Assembly (NCBI GenBank): GCA_024742495.1
Contig: JANSYJ010000001.1
Span: forward strand, 248,001 to 312,000
DNA length: 64,000 nucleotides
Direction of reading: 5' to 3'
Origin: Bacteroidota bacterium
Lineage (GTDB): Bacteria > Bacteroidota > Bacteroidia > Flavobacteriales > Schleiferiaceae
This document shows, in pieces, positions 27,655 through 38,100 of the stretch. The notes beneath the pieces were generated by a model, which searched no databases, was not told where the DNA came from, and was given only the letters and a program-made list of their open reading frames with translations. Made by a program: the position numbers and the translations under genes. Position 1 is the first letter of the stretch, and each line of letters begins with the position of its first letter.

Positions 27655-29051
27655 ACTTTCGATTTTAAGAAATTATACATCAGGCGAACGCCTACACCGG
27701 TGCCACCTTGACTGCGGTAATGGTCGGCGGCATTTAAAAAGGCTGGTCCGGCAATGTCAATATGTATCCAAGGATAATCGGTGAATTTTTCGAGGAACTT
27801 ACCAGCAGTAATGGCCCCTGCTTCTCTTCCACCAATATTCTTTTGATCGGCAATTGTTGATTTTAATAAATCGTCATATTCTTCCCAAAAGGGAAATCTT
27901 GCAATACGCTCGTAAGCGGTATTTCCCGAAACTTGGAGTTTGTGAAAATCTTCTTCCTCTGCGGTACCCATGGCAACCACACCATATTTTCCAATGGCAA
28001 TCGCTGCGGCTCCGGTTAAAGTTGCTAAATCTACTACCAAGTCGGGCTTGTAATTTTTAGCATAAGCAAGGGCATCTGCAAGTAGCATCCGGCCTTCCGC
28101 ATCGGTATTTAAAACCTCTACCGTTGATCCATCAAACATCTTCACTACATCACCGGGAACATAGGCGTTTAAACCCGGACGGTTATCTGTAGCTGGTACC
28201 AATCCGATAACGTGGATGGGCAGTTTATTAGCGGCCGCAGCACTAATTGCTCCAATTACCGCAGCAGCGCCACCCATATCGCTTTTCATGGAGTCCATAG
28301 AGTTGGGCGTTGGCTTGAGGCTTAAACCGCCAGTATCGTACACAACGCCTTTGCCCACCAAAACGATGGGTTTTTCATTTGTGGCTCCTTCGCCCTTGTA
28401 TTCCAAAATGCTAAAGCTGGGCGGATCAATACTACCGCGATTAACCGCCAAGAGGCCGCCCATTTTTAAGGATTCAATTTTCTTTTTATTGAGGACCTCA
28501 ACTTTGAAACCGAATTTTTCGCCGGCTTTTGTCGCTTCCTTGCCCAATCGCTTTGCTGTCAAGTAGCTTAAAGGTTCATTAACGAGGTTTCGCGCTAAAA
28601 AGGTAGCCTGAACCACCGCATTTAATTCTTGCAAATGTGCCTCGCCAAATGAGCCACTTAGGAGAATGCTTTGAAGGGAATCGTCCTCTTTTTTAGTGAA
28701 ATATTTATTGAATTTGTAAGAGGCTAGGGCTAAACCTTCGGCAAAAGCCATCGCTTTCTCACTGGCATCAGCAATAATTTCTAGAGAGATCCCCTTATTA
28801 ATCCCCGCTACTTTGGTAGCTAGTAAGCGCGCTTTTTCCCAACCTTTATAATCATTGGCCTCCGGCATGGAGGCAACGCTTAGCGCGGGTTTGCGACTAA
28901 GACTAACAAAGGAGCCTGGCTTTAATTCGCTTTTTATATACTCCAATTCTTGATCGGAAAGATCTAAGTTTTGAGCGTCTTCTGCTTGGTTCAGAAGATA
29001 TATTTGATGATCGATACCACGCTCGGGGCGGGTAAGACTGAAATTCAACAT
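27651..29051 (-). CDS. pepA: leucyl aminopeptidase family M17
   Basis: A 466 aa cytosolic metallo-aminopeptidase of family M17. The catalytic C-terminal domain shows VGKGVVYDTGGLSLKP (metal ligands Lys and Asp) and NTDAEGRMLLADAL near residue 315, with the remaining ligands. The family removes N-terminal residues from peptides using two divalent metals. The N-terminal domain is shorter than in E. coli PepA, as is common in Bacteroidota. A -7 box TAACTTTG lies about 20 nt ahead of the ATG. pdxA follows with a 4-nt overlap. Symbol is by family; exact orthology is not proven. Confidence 0.92.
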   Translation of the reverse strand: MLNFSLTRPERGIDHQIYLLNQAEDAQNLDLSDQELEYIKSELKPGSFVSLSRKPALSVASMPEANDYKGWEKARLLATKVAGINKGISLEIIADASEKAMAFAEGLALASYKFNKYFTKKEDDSLQSILLSGSFGEAHLQELNAVVQATFLARNLVNEPLSYLTAKRLGKEATKAGEKFGFKVEVLNKKKIESLKMGGLLAVNRGSIDPPSFSILEYKGEGATNEKPIVLVGKGVVYDTGGLSLKPTPNSMDSMKSDMGGAAAVIGAISAAAANKLPIHVIGLVPATDNRPGLNAYVPGDVVKMFDGSTVEVLNTDAEGRMLLADALAYAKNYKPDLVVDLATLTGAAAIAIGKYGVVAMGTAEEEDFHKLQVSGNTAYERIARFPFWEEYDDLLKSTIADQKNIGGREAGAITAGKFLEKFTDYPWIHIDIAGPAFLNAADHYRSQGGTGVGVRLMYNFLKSKV

Positions 29052-29070
29052 AAGAATCTTTAAATTTGAG

Positions 29071-29078
29071 CAAAGTTA
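29071..29078 (-). promoter_or_regulatory. -7 box of the pepA-pdxA operon
   Basis: TAACTTTG on the minus strand matches TAnnTTTG exactly, 19 nt before the pepA ATG. No TTTG is found at the right -33 distance. Confidence 0.5.
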
Positions 29079-29140
29079 CCAATTCAAAAGCCGCTAATAT
29101 AAATGCATTCGCCCAACACAAAATAGGCATTGGCACGTTA

Positions 29141-29148
29141 TAGGTTTG
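29141..29148 (+). promoter_or_regulatory. -7 box before the large T9SS protein and ribE
   Basis: TAGGTTTG matches TAnnTTTG exactly, 19 nt before the ATG at 29168. It probably drives both the secreted protein and the downstream ribE, which has almost no gap of its own. Confidence 0.5.
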
Positions 29149-29167
29149 GACAAGGATAATCCCCAAT

Positions 29168-31828
29168 ATGAAAAAAGGCTTACTGCTATTTTTCCTTTTT
29201 ATAAGTATCAGCCTCACGGCAACTCATAACCGTGCGGGTGAAATTACCTATCGTTGGATTAATGGACTCACCTACGAAGTAACTATTACCACCTACACCC
29301 GCGCTTGTCAGCTTTGTGCCGATCGTTGCGAATTAACCCTTCAATGGGGCGATGGCTCGGCCGATACCATTCCAAGATCTAATGGACCCAGCATAGTTTG
29401 TGCTACTGCTCGCGATGGAGAAATCATTGATCCATTAAATCAAATTCGAAAAAACACCTACGTTGGTATTCACACTTACGATGCTCCCGGTATTTACACT
29501 ATAGTGATGGAGGATCGAAACCGAAATGCGGGTATTAGCAATATTTTAAACTCCGATCAAGTACCTTTTTATATTGAAACCGAACTGTTTATTTCTCCAA
29601 GCCTCGGAACAAACAGCTCGCCGGTTTTTACCAATGCGCCCGTAGAGCGTGGCTGTGTAGGAAAACGCTTTGAGCACAATGGAGGAGCCTTTGATCCTGA
29701 TGGCGACTCTTTAGCCTATCGCTTGGTTTTTTCAAGGGCGCAGAATGGAGATCCTATTCAAACTATTTACGATCCTCAATATGTGCAGGATAGTGTGAAG
29801 ATTGACCCTTATACCGGCTTGCTATATTGGGATGTTCCCTTAAATGTTGGTCAGTATAACTTTGCTTTTGAGGTGCTCGAATACCGGAAAAATAATCAGG
29901 GGCGCTATGTAAGAATTGGCTACGTAACCCGCGATTTACAAGTGGATATTGAAGATTGCGGTAATAATCCTCCCGAAGTAAATCCGATTGGACCATTTTG
30001 CGTAGAAGCTGGCACCTCCTTAAATTTTAACGTTACCGCTACGGATATAGACGGAGATGACCTCACGCTAGAAGCATTTGGAGGACCTTTTGCGGTGCAA
30101 ACGCCGAGGGCCACCTTCCCGGAAGTGAACGGCCCCGAACCTTTAACCGGGTTCTTCAATTGGAATACCCGATGCTTTCACGTAAGAAAACAGCCTTATC
30201 AGGTTAGCTTTAAGGCCACCGATCTGCCCCCGGATCCAAACGATATATCGCTTTCAGACATTTACACTACGGAGATACTGGTAATTGCCCCTGCCCCTAA
30301 AAACCCATCGGCGCAAGCAGAAGGATTTGATTTAAGATTAAACTGGGATCGCTCCATTTGTGGAGAAGCGGAAGGCTATTTATTATATCGAAGAGAAGCT
30401 GAATACGGCTTTATTCCCGGAGCTTGTGAAACGGGGGTTCCAGCCTATACGGGCTATAGCTTCCTGGACTCATTACCGAATGTAAACAGCCTAACTTACC
30501 TCGATAGCAATAACATTCAAATCGGAAAGCAATACTGCTATATGGTGGTTGCCTATTTTGAAGATGAAGCATTGAGCTATGCTAGCGAAGAGTTTTGCGC
30601 TTCCTTGCCCCTAAACCTGCCCATGTTTACAAAAGTGGATGTGGAAGATACCGATCCACTAATTGGGCAAATTGCCATTGAATGGATTGAAGCACCCGAA
30701 TTTGATTCGATTTTGTATCCGCCTCCCTATCGTTTAGAACTTTGGGGGAAATCGGAAAACGAGGCTAGCTTTAGCCAATTGAGCACTGCACCAAACCTCG
30801 ATGCGGGATCCTTTAGCCATATTGGCCTAAATACCACCGATTTCCAATATCAATATCGATTGGATGTTTACGCCGGCCCAAGTTTGGATTTCGTAGGCGC
30901 AACACCCATCGCCAGCTCGGTTTATAATGATGCCCTAGGCTCTGATCGCAGTGTAGAGCTAAGTTTTGATTTTGAAACCCCTTGGCAAAATCAGCGCTTT
31001 GTAATTTATCGGGAAAACCCTACCGGCTCGGGCCTTTTTGATAGTATTGGCGAAAGCTTTAGCCCGGCCTATACCGACACAGGATTGGTAAATGGTGAAG
31101 AGTATTGCTATTATGCAGAAAGCTTTGGCCGTTATTCGGCCAGTGATTCTTTGCCGGCACCTTTAGTAAATCGCAGCCAGGTGAATTGTGCCGTGGCCAG
31201 AGATACTACCGCTCCTTGTATTCCTCAGTTTGCCTTAAGTAATGTTTGTCCCGATACCATCTATTTTTCTTGGAAACTAGGACAGGCGGCAAATTGTAGC
31301 GATGATGTGCGTCGAATAAATATTTACTTCCGCACCGGTGAAGATCCTTTTGGGAGCACTCCATTCTTAAGCATCCCCACTAGAGGTGACTCCACTATTC
31401 GCATTGTTAGCGATGGTTCCATTTTTGGTTGCTATGCCATCACGGCAGTAGATGATGCGGACCAAGACCCAGGAGGCGTGGCCAATGAAAGCGCCTTAAG
31501 CGAAGAGCTTTGCATTGAAAGCTGCTTTGCCATTCGCTTCCCAAATATTTTCACACCCAATGGCGATGCCTTTAATGAAAGGTTTTTACCGATTGAAATT
31601 GAGCAGGTTGCGGAATTGGAGATTTCCATTTACAGTAGATGGGGCAATAAGGTTTTTGGGTCCAATAACTTAGAAGACTTTAGCCAAAATGGCTGGGATG
31701 GTACGGTACAAAGTACCGGCGGCTTGGCGCCAGACGGCGTTTATTATTACGTGTGTCGCTACACCGCAGAAAGTATTGGCCCCGCCGCTGAACAAAGCAC
31801 CTCTGGATTTGTCCATCTAGTACGATAA
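29168..31828 (+). CDS. T9SS-secreted multidomain surface protein
   Basis: An 886 aa secreted protein with signal peptide MKKGLLLFFLFISISLTA. The mature start THNRAGEITYRWINGLTYEV is the same module that opens the four tandem paralogues, but here the sequence is much closer to the widespread Bacteroidota form (YTRACQLCADRCELTLQWGDGS). It continues with a cadherin-like segment (ATDIDGDDLTLEAFGG), several FN3-like domains with cysteine pairs, and a CHU_C sorting domain at 789-886 (FPNIFTPNGDAFNERF, GVYYYVCRY). It should be exported by the T9SS to the cell surface. The gene is only 9 nt before ribE. Confidence 0.87.
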   Translation: MKKGLLLFFLFISISLTATHNRAGEITYRWINGLTYEVTITTYTRACQLCADRCELTLQWGDGSADTIPRSNGPSIVCATARDGEIIDPLNQIRKNTYVGIHTYDAPGIYTIVMEDRNRNAGISNILNSDQVPFYIETELFISPSLGTNSSPVFTNAPVERGCVGKRFEHNGGAFDPDGDSLAYRLVFSRAQNGDPIQTIYDPQYVQDSVKIDPYTGLLYWDVPLNVGQYNFAFEVLEYRKNNQGRYVRIGYVTRDLQVDIEDCGNNPPEVNPIGPFCVEAGTSLNFNVTATDIDGDDLTLEAFGGPFAVQTPRATFPEVNGPEPLTGFFNWNTRCFHVRKQPYQVSFKATDLPPDPNDISLSDIYTTEILVIAPAPKNPSAQAEGFDLRLNWDRSICGEAEGYLLYRREAEYGFIPGACETGVPAYTGYSFLDSLPNVNSLTYLDSNNIQIGKQYCYMVVAYFEDEALSYASEEFCASLPLNLPMFTKVDVEDTDPLIGQIAIEWIEAPEFDSILYPPPYRLELWGKSENEASFSQLSTAPNLDAGSFSHIGLNTTDFQYQYRLDVYAGPSLDFVGATPIASSVYNDALGSDRSVELSFDFETPWQNQRFVIYRENPTGSGLFDSIGESFSPAYTDTGLVNGEEYCYYAESFGRYSASDSLPAPLVNRSQVNCAVARDTTAPCIPQFALSNVCPDTIYFSWKLGQAANCSDDVRRINIYFRTGEDPFGSTPFLSIPTRGDSTIRIVSDGSIFGCYAITAVDDADQDPGGVANESALSEELCIESCFAIRFPNIFTPNGDAFNERFLPIEIEQVAELEISIYSRWGNKVFGSNNLEDFSQNGWDGTVQSTGGLAPDGVYYYVCRYTAESIGPAAEQSTSGFVHLVR

Positions 31829-31837
31829 AGAATATTC

Positions 31838-32431
31838 ATGTTTACAGGAATTATTGAAAGCCTAGGAAGGCTAAAGCGCAGCGAACAAGAGGGTAGCAAT
31901 CTTCATTTAAGCTTCGAATGTGATTTTACCGATGAGCTTAAAATCGATCAAAGTTTAGCGCATAATGGCGTTTGCCTCACGGTAGTTGCAATTGATGGCT
32001 CAGAATATACGGTTACCGCTATCGACGAAACCCTAAAGCTCAGTAACATTGGTAATTTAAAGCCGGGCGATTTTGTGAACCTCGAGCGCTGTATGGCCGC
32101 CAATGGTCGCTATGATGGCCATATTGTGCAAGGACATGTTGATACTATGGCCGAGTGTCTTAAGGTTGAGGAGAAAGACGGGAGTTGGGAATACCTTTTT
32201 AAACATCCAAGTGGACATGAAAACCTCACGGTAGAAAAAGGCTCGGTTACCGTAAATGGTGTAAGCCTAACCGTGGTGCATTCTGATCCTGAACATTTCT
32301 CGGTGGCGATTATCCCTTATACCCATGAACACACCAATTTCAAAAGCTTTGAAGTAGGAACTATGGTGAATATCGAATTTGATATTTTAGGGAAGTATGT
32401 TGCTCGAATGATGGCGCAGAGAATGGGCTAG
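31838..32431 (+). CDS. ribE: riboflavin synthase alpha subunit
   Basis: A 197 aa riboflavin synthase, which dismutates two 6,7-dimethyl-8-ribityllumazines into riboflavin. It starts MFTGIIESLG, as the family does, and holds two repeated lumazine-binding barrels: NGVCLTVV in the first and NGVSLTVV in the second. No FMN riboswitch can lie in front, because only 9 nt separate it from the T9SS gene; it must share that transcript or use a promoter inside it. Also called ribC in some species. Confidence 0.95.
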   Translation: MFTGIIESLGRLKRSEQEGSNLHLSFECDFTDELKIDQSLAHNGVCLTVVAIDGSEYTVTAIDETLKLSNIGNLKPGDFVNLERCMAANGRYDGHIVQGHVDTMAECLKVEEKDGSWEYLFKHPSGHENLTVEKGSVTVNGVSLTVVHSDPEHFSVAIIPYTHEHTNFKSFEVGTMVNIEFDILGKYVARMMAQRMG

Positions 32432-32447
32432 ATCTATTCTTTGATTT

Positions 32448-33383
32448 CTACCGGTAACGGTATTCGTACTTCGCGTAGATTTTTCCATTTAGGTTATAGT
32501 CAAGCTTAGACCGTGCTAAACCGTCTTTGAAAATAGTTTCGGAGATGAGCCTATTGTTTTCGAAAACCTTTTCGTTTTGCTTTTCACCTTTGGCATTGTA
32601 AAGGACCACGGTTCTTCCTTGCAATGCCTCATCTTCCGAACCCGCCTGCCAATGTTCTTCTATCATTCTATTCTCGCTATCGAATAGGCGATAAAGAGCA
32701 TATACTAAGCTACTGTCGGGATTTAAAAAGCGTGTCTCAGTTGTATTTCCAAGGGAGTCATAGCGATTAATCATTAACTCGCTAAAGCTTAATTCCGACC
32801 TTCCTTCATACAAACGGTAGGTATAAATCTTATTGGGAACTGAAGAAACTAACTCCTCCCTGGCAATGCATTGATTATCGATATAGCTTTCATTGAATTC
32901 CAGTATTCCCTCCTTGGTAAACCTGTAAATCGAGCGCGTATTTGGACCGTATAAGCTCGAATAAGTTTGAGTATGTATTTCTCGAGAACCATTAGGGTAG
33001 GCGTAAACTATCCGGCGCTCGTCATTAGTATCGGCCCCGTAGGAAAGCAGCAAAGTAATTCGGTTCAAAGAATCATATTGGTAAACACTAGACTGAAAAT
33101 TCCAGCCAAAAGGACCATAGCCGCTGCTTTCAATTAAAAGTCCCTTTTGATTATATCGCTCCAACTGGTAAAGCAAGGTATCTTCTTGCTGATCCGCTTC
33201 TGGCATCGCCAACAGACTTTCGCTTGCCGAAGAATCTAAGTCTTGAGGAATGGCAAATCGCCACACTTCAATTTTCGAATAAGAATGATTAGCGGCTTTG
33301 CTAATCCATTCGTCATAGCGCTGGCCAAATCCTAAATGGCTGATAAAAACTAGGACTACTATTCCAAGCGCCTTATTATTCAT
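32448..33383 (-). CDS. secreted repeat protein of unknown function
   Basis: A 311 aa protein with a signal peptide (MNNKALGIVVLVFISHLGFGQ). The mature part is built of short strand-turn repeats of the type YNQKGLLIES, YDSLNRITLL, YDSLGNTTET, FDSENRMIEE and YNAKGEKQNE, similar to YD/RHS-like or YwqK-type repeats found in many Bacteroidota exported proteins. No enzyme motif is visible. Its ATG overlaps the end of dxs by 8 nt, so it is probably co-translated with dxs although no link to isoprenoids is apparent. Confidence 0.7.
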   Translation of the reverse strand: MNNKALGIVVLVFISHLGFGQRYDEWISKAANHSYSKIEVWRFAIPQDLDSSASESLLAMPEADQQEDTLLYQLERYNQKGLLIESSGYGPFGWNFQSSVYQYDSLNRITLLLSYGADTNDERRIVYAYPNGSREIHTQTYSSLYGPNTRSIYRFTKEGILEFNESYIDNQCIAREELVSSVPNKIYTYRLYEGRSELSFSELMINRYDSLGNTTETRFLNPDSSLVYALYRLFDSENRMIEEHWQAGSEDEALQGRTVVLYNAKGEKQNEKVFENNRLISETIFKDGLARSKLDYNLNGKIYAKYEYRYR

Positions 33384-35040
33384 CCCCAGAATTCTGGCTA
33401 AGGCTCAGTAAATGATCTAAGCTTAGTCCTGCTGTTTTTAACTGTTCTGAACGGCCAGCGTGTTCCATAAATTCAGCAGCTAGGGTTATATGCTGGTAGT
33501 TGAGTTCTAATTCTCCAGTAGCTATAAGCTCAGCTATATTATGATGCACACTACCCGCACTAGGATTTTCATCTACCAAAATAAGATGCTCCACATTTTT
33601 TAATTGCTCCAAGACATCTCCTTTAGGAAAAGGACGTGCAATGGGTATATGCAAGTGGCCGCAGCCCGATTGCACCGCCGCGGATTGAACCACTTCGGCA
33701 ATTTTCCCATAGGAGATGAAAACCTTCTTAGCACTTTGATGCCACCAATGCGGACGGTAAGAGCGCCACAATTTATCCATTTCGGGATCAAAGCTATCCT
33801 TAGGATAACGAAGGAAAACCGGCCCCTCTGATTGACTCATCGCCCAATCGAGCATTTCCATTAATGCCCTTCCCCCCGAAGGTGCTCCCAAACGAATATT
33901 TGGAATATCCATTAATAAAGACTGATCGAAAACACCATGATGCGTAGGCCCATCCTCACCAACATAACCGGCTCGATCTAGCACAAAGGTTACTCCTAAA
34001 CTCTGCAGCGCTACGTCGTGTATTATCTGATCTATGGCCCTTTGGGCAAAGGTGCTGTAAAGGTGAACGAGAGGCTTCATTCCCGCAGCGGCTAATCCAG
34101 CGGCCATGGTTACTACATGCTGCTCGGCAATACCTACATCAATAACGCGATCTGGAAACTTTGCTTTGGCGGCGCTTAAATTAGCCCCTGCCAACATTGC
34201 CGGACTGAGCACTACTAATTTTGGGTTTTCCGCTAAAGCCGCTAAGGCCCAAGTACCAAATGTGGATTGAAAACTGGGCTTTTGAGTTTTGGTCTTAGCG
34301 GTATTTTTAGCCTTATAGCCCAAGCCTTTTTGGGTTCTTACATGCCAGAATAAAGGACCTTTTATTTCGCTTAAGTGGTTTAGAGCGCCCAGTAGGCTTT
34401 CTAGATTATTTCCCGATTCGGTGCTGTGGTATTGAAAACCTAAGGCTTCGCTCCAAGCTCGATAAGAATCTCGAGCCTGCAAAGCGCCAATATTTGGGTC
34501 AATACTCGATTGATTATCATTAAACACGATCAGGCAATCAGACTGCTCTTCCCCTAAAAAATTTAGGGCTTCAAAGGCCTGTCCGCCGGTTAAGGCCCCA
34601 TCGCCAATTACCGCAATATGCTTTCGCTGAAGATGGCTTAGCTGGGCCGCTTTTATAAATCCGGCTAAAGCCGAGATTGAAGCCGAGGAATGCCCCGAGC
34701 CAAAAGGATCGTATTTACTTTCGGAGCGCTTGGTAAAGCCCGCAATTCCTCCTTGCTTGCGATTTGTGGCAAAGTCCCTCTTTCGCTCGGTTAAAACTTT
34801 ATGAGCATAGGCCTGATGGCCCACATCCCAAATAAGAATATCTTCTGGGGTATTGAAGTGGTAATGTAAGGCGATGGAAAGCTCTACTACTCCCAAGCTC
34901 GATTTAATATGACCCTCCTTCTCGGAGGTTTCTGTTTGGATAAATGATCGAAGCGATTCTACCAAAATAAGAAGGTCAGCAAGGCTCAGCTTGCGCAGCT
35001 CTTCAGGTTTCGTTATTCGCTCTAGAACGGGATAGCTCAT
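33376..35040 (-). CDS. dxs: 1-deoxy-D-xylulose-5-phosphate synthase (short form)
   Basis: DXS condenses pyruvate and glyceraldehyde 3-phosphate into DXP, the precursor of MEP-pathway isoprenoids, thiamine and pyridoxal phosphate. The thiamine-diphosphate motif is GDG (146-148) to NDN (174-176). The second domain has the strongly conserved DRAGYVGEDGPTHHGVFD, and the C-terminal domain DENPSAGSVHHNIAEL. At 554 aa it is clearly shorter than typical DXS (about 600-640), mostly through a compact linker after the first domain. Key residues seem present, so an active enzyme is likely. pdxA in this window uses the same DXP branch. Confidence 0.9.
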   Translation of the reverse strand: MSYPVLERITKPEELRKLSLADLLILVESLRSFIQTETSEKEGHIKSSLGVVELSIALHYHFNTPEDILIWDVGHQAYAHKVLTERKRDFATNRKQGGIAGFTKRSESKYDPFGSGHSSASISALAGFIKAAQLSHLQRKHIAVIGDGALTGGQAFEALNFLGEEQSDCLIVFNDNQSSIDPNIGALQARDSYRAWSEALGFQYHSTESGNNLESLLGALNHLSEIKGPLFWHVRTQKGLGYKAKNTAKTKTQKPSFQSTFGTWALAALAENPKLVVLSPAMLAGANLSAAKAKFPDRVIDVGIAEQHVVTMAAGLAAAGMKPLVHLYSTFAQRAIDQIIHDVALQSLGVTFVLDRAGYVGEDGPTHHGVFDQSLLMDIPNIRLGAPSGGRALMEMLDWAMSQSEGPVFLRYPKDSFDPEMDKLWRSYRPHWWHQSAKKVFISYGKIAEVVQSAAVQSGCGHLHIPIARPFPKGDVLEQLKNVEHLILVDENPSAGSVHHNIAELIATGELELNYQHITLAAEFMEHAGRSEQLKTAGLSLDHLLSLSQNSGDE

Positions 35041-35044
35041 GGCA

Positions 35045-35071
35045 CAAAAATAAGCTTCCCTATTGGGAAGC
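35045..35071 (-). promoter_or_regulatory. hairpin plus -7 box just ahead of dxs
   Basis: Minus strand: GCTTCCC pairs with GGGAAGC around a 4-nt loop (35071-35054) and is followed by TATTTTTG (35052-35045), which fits both a T-rich terminator tail and the -7 consensus TAnnTTTG. The dxs ATG is only 4 nt further, so if the box is a promoter the mRNA is nearly leaderless. Confidence 0.4.
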
Positions 35072-35101
35072 CCTGCACTAGTTAATTATAAATTAAGTTC
35101 T

Positions 35102-35134
35102 AAAAAAAGTCCCTCGACCAAAGGAAGAGGGACT
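35102..35134 (-). terminator. terminator of the RND efflux operon
   Basis: GTCCCTC (35109-35115) and GAGGGAC (35127-35133) form a 7-bp stem; on the minus strand seven T follow (35108-35102). It lies 30 nt after the stop of the RND pump gene and before dxs. Confidence 0.85.
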
Positions 35135-35163
35135 CATTTAACCAATTAACCAAACCTTAATGT

Positions 35164-38100
35164 TTACTGAGTGCGTCCAAAAGTTGACCGCAGGAAACGG
35201 TTCAATCTTTCAAGAACGAGGTACATCACTGGTACCAATATCAGCGTTAAGAAGGTTGCAAATACTAGACCAAAAATAACCGTCCAGGCCATTGGTGACC
35301 AGAAGATGGCATTATCGCCACCGAAGTAAATATTTGCGCCACGGCCATCTAAGAGTCCGATAAAATCAATGTTTAATCCTACCGCCAAAGGCAGCAATCC
35401 GAGAACGGTAGTAATTGCGGTAAGTAATACAGGACGTAAACGCGTTTTACCGCCCATTTCAATCGCCTCAATAAGTTCTTTATCGCCTAATTCTTCACCA
35501 TCCGGTAAATTGGCGTCTTCACGCATGCGCGCTCGGCTGAGCTCAATAAAGTCGATAAGTACAATACCGTTATTCACCACAATTCCCGCTAGCGATACAA
35601 TTCCAATACCGGTCATAATTACCACAAACTCCATTTGGAAAATTCCCAATCCAAGGAATACGCCAATGGTACTAAAGAGTACGGTAAGAATAATAATAAG
35701 CGGTTTTAGGGCCGAGTTAAATTGAGAAACCAGAATAATGGCAATCAAGGATACGGCGATTAACATAGCGGTTGCTAAAAATTCCGCGCTTTCTTGTTGC
35801 TCCTGCTGTGATCCTGTAAACTTCAAGTCATAACCGGCTGGCACCTTATACTTCTCTAAAACTTCTCTTATTTCATTATTGATTTCGGTTTCGTTAAAAC
35901 CTTCCACCACATTAGAGAAAATAGTGATTAGGCGTTCCGAGTCTTTACGCTTAATAGAGTTGTAAGAGGTAACGAACTCATAGCTCGCCACCGAGGATAT
36001 GGGCACCTGCACAATCTGTCCACTAGCTTGCGAACGGAAGGTTACCAATTGATTCATCAGACTGGCTACATCGTAACGATAGTCCTTTTTCAGTCGCACC
36101 TCAATGGGGTAATCATCCTCTCCTTCTTTATACTTGCTCGCCTCGGAACCATAAAGGGCGGTTCTTAAAACCAATGCAATTTGCTGAGTGCTTACACCTA
36201 GGCGTCGGGCTCGATCGCGATCGATACGCACCAGCATTTCGGGTTTATTGGTTTCAAGGTCAATCTGTAATCCTTCGATACCCGGGATTTCCGCTTCTTC
36301 GATAATTTGCTGTACTTCATCAGCAGTAGCGATAAGCACGTCAAATTCATCGCCGGTAATCTCTAAGTTAATTGGTCTACCGGTTGGCGGTCCATTTTGC
36401 TCCTTCTCTACCGAGATGGTTAGGCCGGGCATCCAGTTCGTTAATTGCTCCGAAACCGTCCTTTGAATGTCAGTGGTTTTAATTCCTCCACGGAACTCGA
36501 ACTCCACAAAGGAAATGGTAATCCGCGCTTTATTAGGCGTGTTTTGGCCACCACCACCAAACTCATTTTGAGAAGCAGTTTCCGCACCAACATTAGTTAC
36601 CACACTTTCAACTAGACTGTCGTAAGGTTCCAAAATTTCATCAATTTCTTCCTCTACGATCCGCGCAATGCTATCTGTAGCTAAGATATCTGTACCCAAA
36701 GGAACCTCAACAAAAACGTTGATATAGTTGGGCTCATTTACCGGGAAGAACTGCACGCTTGGGTTAGAGCCAAAATAGAAGCTTATGGAACCCATCATTA
36801 ATACAATGGTGCCAATAATGATAGCTGCCGGCCGCCATTTACGCAAGGAATACTCCAAGGTATTGGCATATATTTTCTCTAATCTTGGTAAGAGAACCAA
36901 TTGGAACCAAGCCGACAAGGGGTTTAAAGCATAAGTAAATAGCAATACTCCAACCGCGGTTGATACCAATAAATTCCCCAGGATTGTTTCTCCACCAACT
37001 AGGCTAAGAAATCCTAAGATTAAGAATATCGCGAACCAAATTATCGCCTTACGGTGATTGGTTTTCGATTCGAAATCCTGCTTCTTGATAAAGGCTGCCG
37101 CTATTACGGGATTAATTACCAAGGCCACAAATAGTGAAGATCCTAAAACAATAATTAAGGTTCGCGGGAGGTATCCCATGAACTCACCGATAATACTATC
37201 CCAAAAGATTAATGGGAAGAAAGCGGCCAAAGTGGTGGCGGTGGAACTAATAATCGGTACGGCAATTTCACCCACACCTTGTCGAGATGCCTCCCAAGCA
37301 CTTAGGCCTTCTTCGGCATAAAGGCGGTAAATATTCTCAATGGTAACAATGGCATTATCTACCAGCATACCAAGGGCCAGAATTAAGGAGAAGAGTACAA
37401 TAAAGTTTAGGGTTACTCCCGAGGCGCTCAGCACCAAGAAGGAGATAAACATCGAGAAGGGAATACTCAATCCTACGAAGGTTGCATTGCGCAGACCAAG
37501 GAAAAAGAGTAGGGTTATAATCACCAAGATTACCCCCGAAATGATACTGTTCTCTAGGTTCGCAATTTGATTACGCGTCTGTTTACTCTGATCATTGGTG
37601 ATGGTAATTTTTAAAGATTCGGGAAGCTTTAGCTTTTGAGCCTCCTTAATGATTTGGCGAATCTTATCCGTAGCATCGAGAAGGTTTTCGCCTCCTTTTT
37701 TAATCACGTTCAGTGATACTACTGCCTCCCCATTAAGACGGGCCGTGCTCTCTACTTCGCGATAAGTAAATAGCACATCGGCAATATCCTTTAGGTAAAC
37801 GATATTGCCATTTTCATGCTTTACAATCACATTGCGGATTTCGTCCATGGAGGTGAACTCCGCATCGGTTCGAATACTGCGTCGGGTTTTACCCAATAAA
37901 ATATCGCCGGCTCCAATATTGATGTTTTCCGCCGCCAGGGCATTCTGCACATCATTAAAACTCAGTTTATTCTCCTGGAGCTTGGGCATATCCACATTGA
38001 TCTGCACCTCTTTCTCCTTATCACCGGTAATGGTTGCTTCGGAGATTTCACTCAGCTCCTCTATCTCATCCTGTAAAAGCTCCGAATAATCTACCAACTC

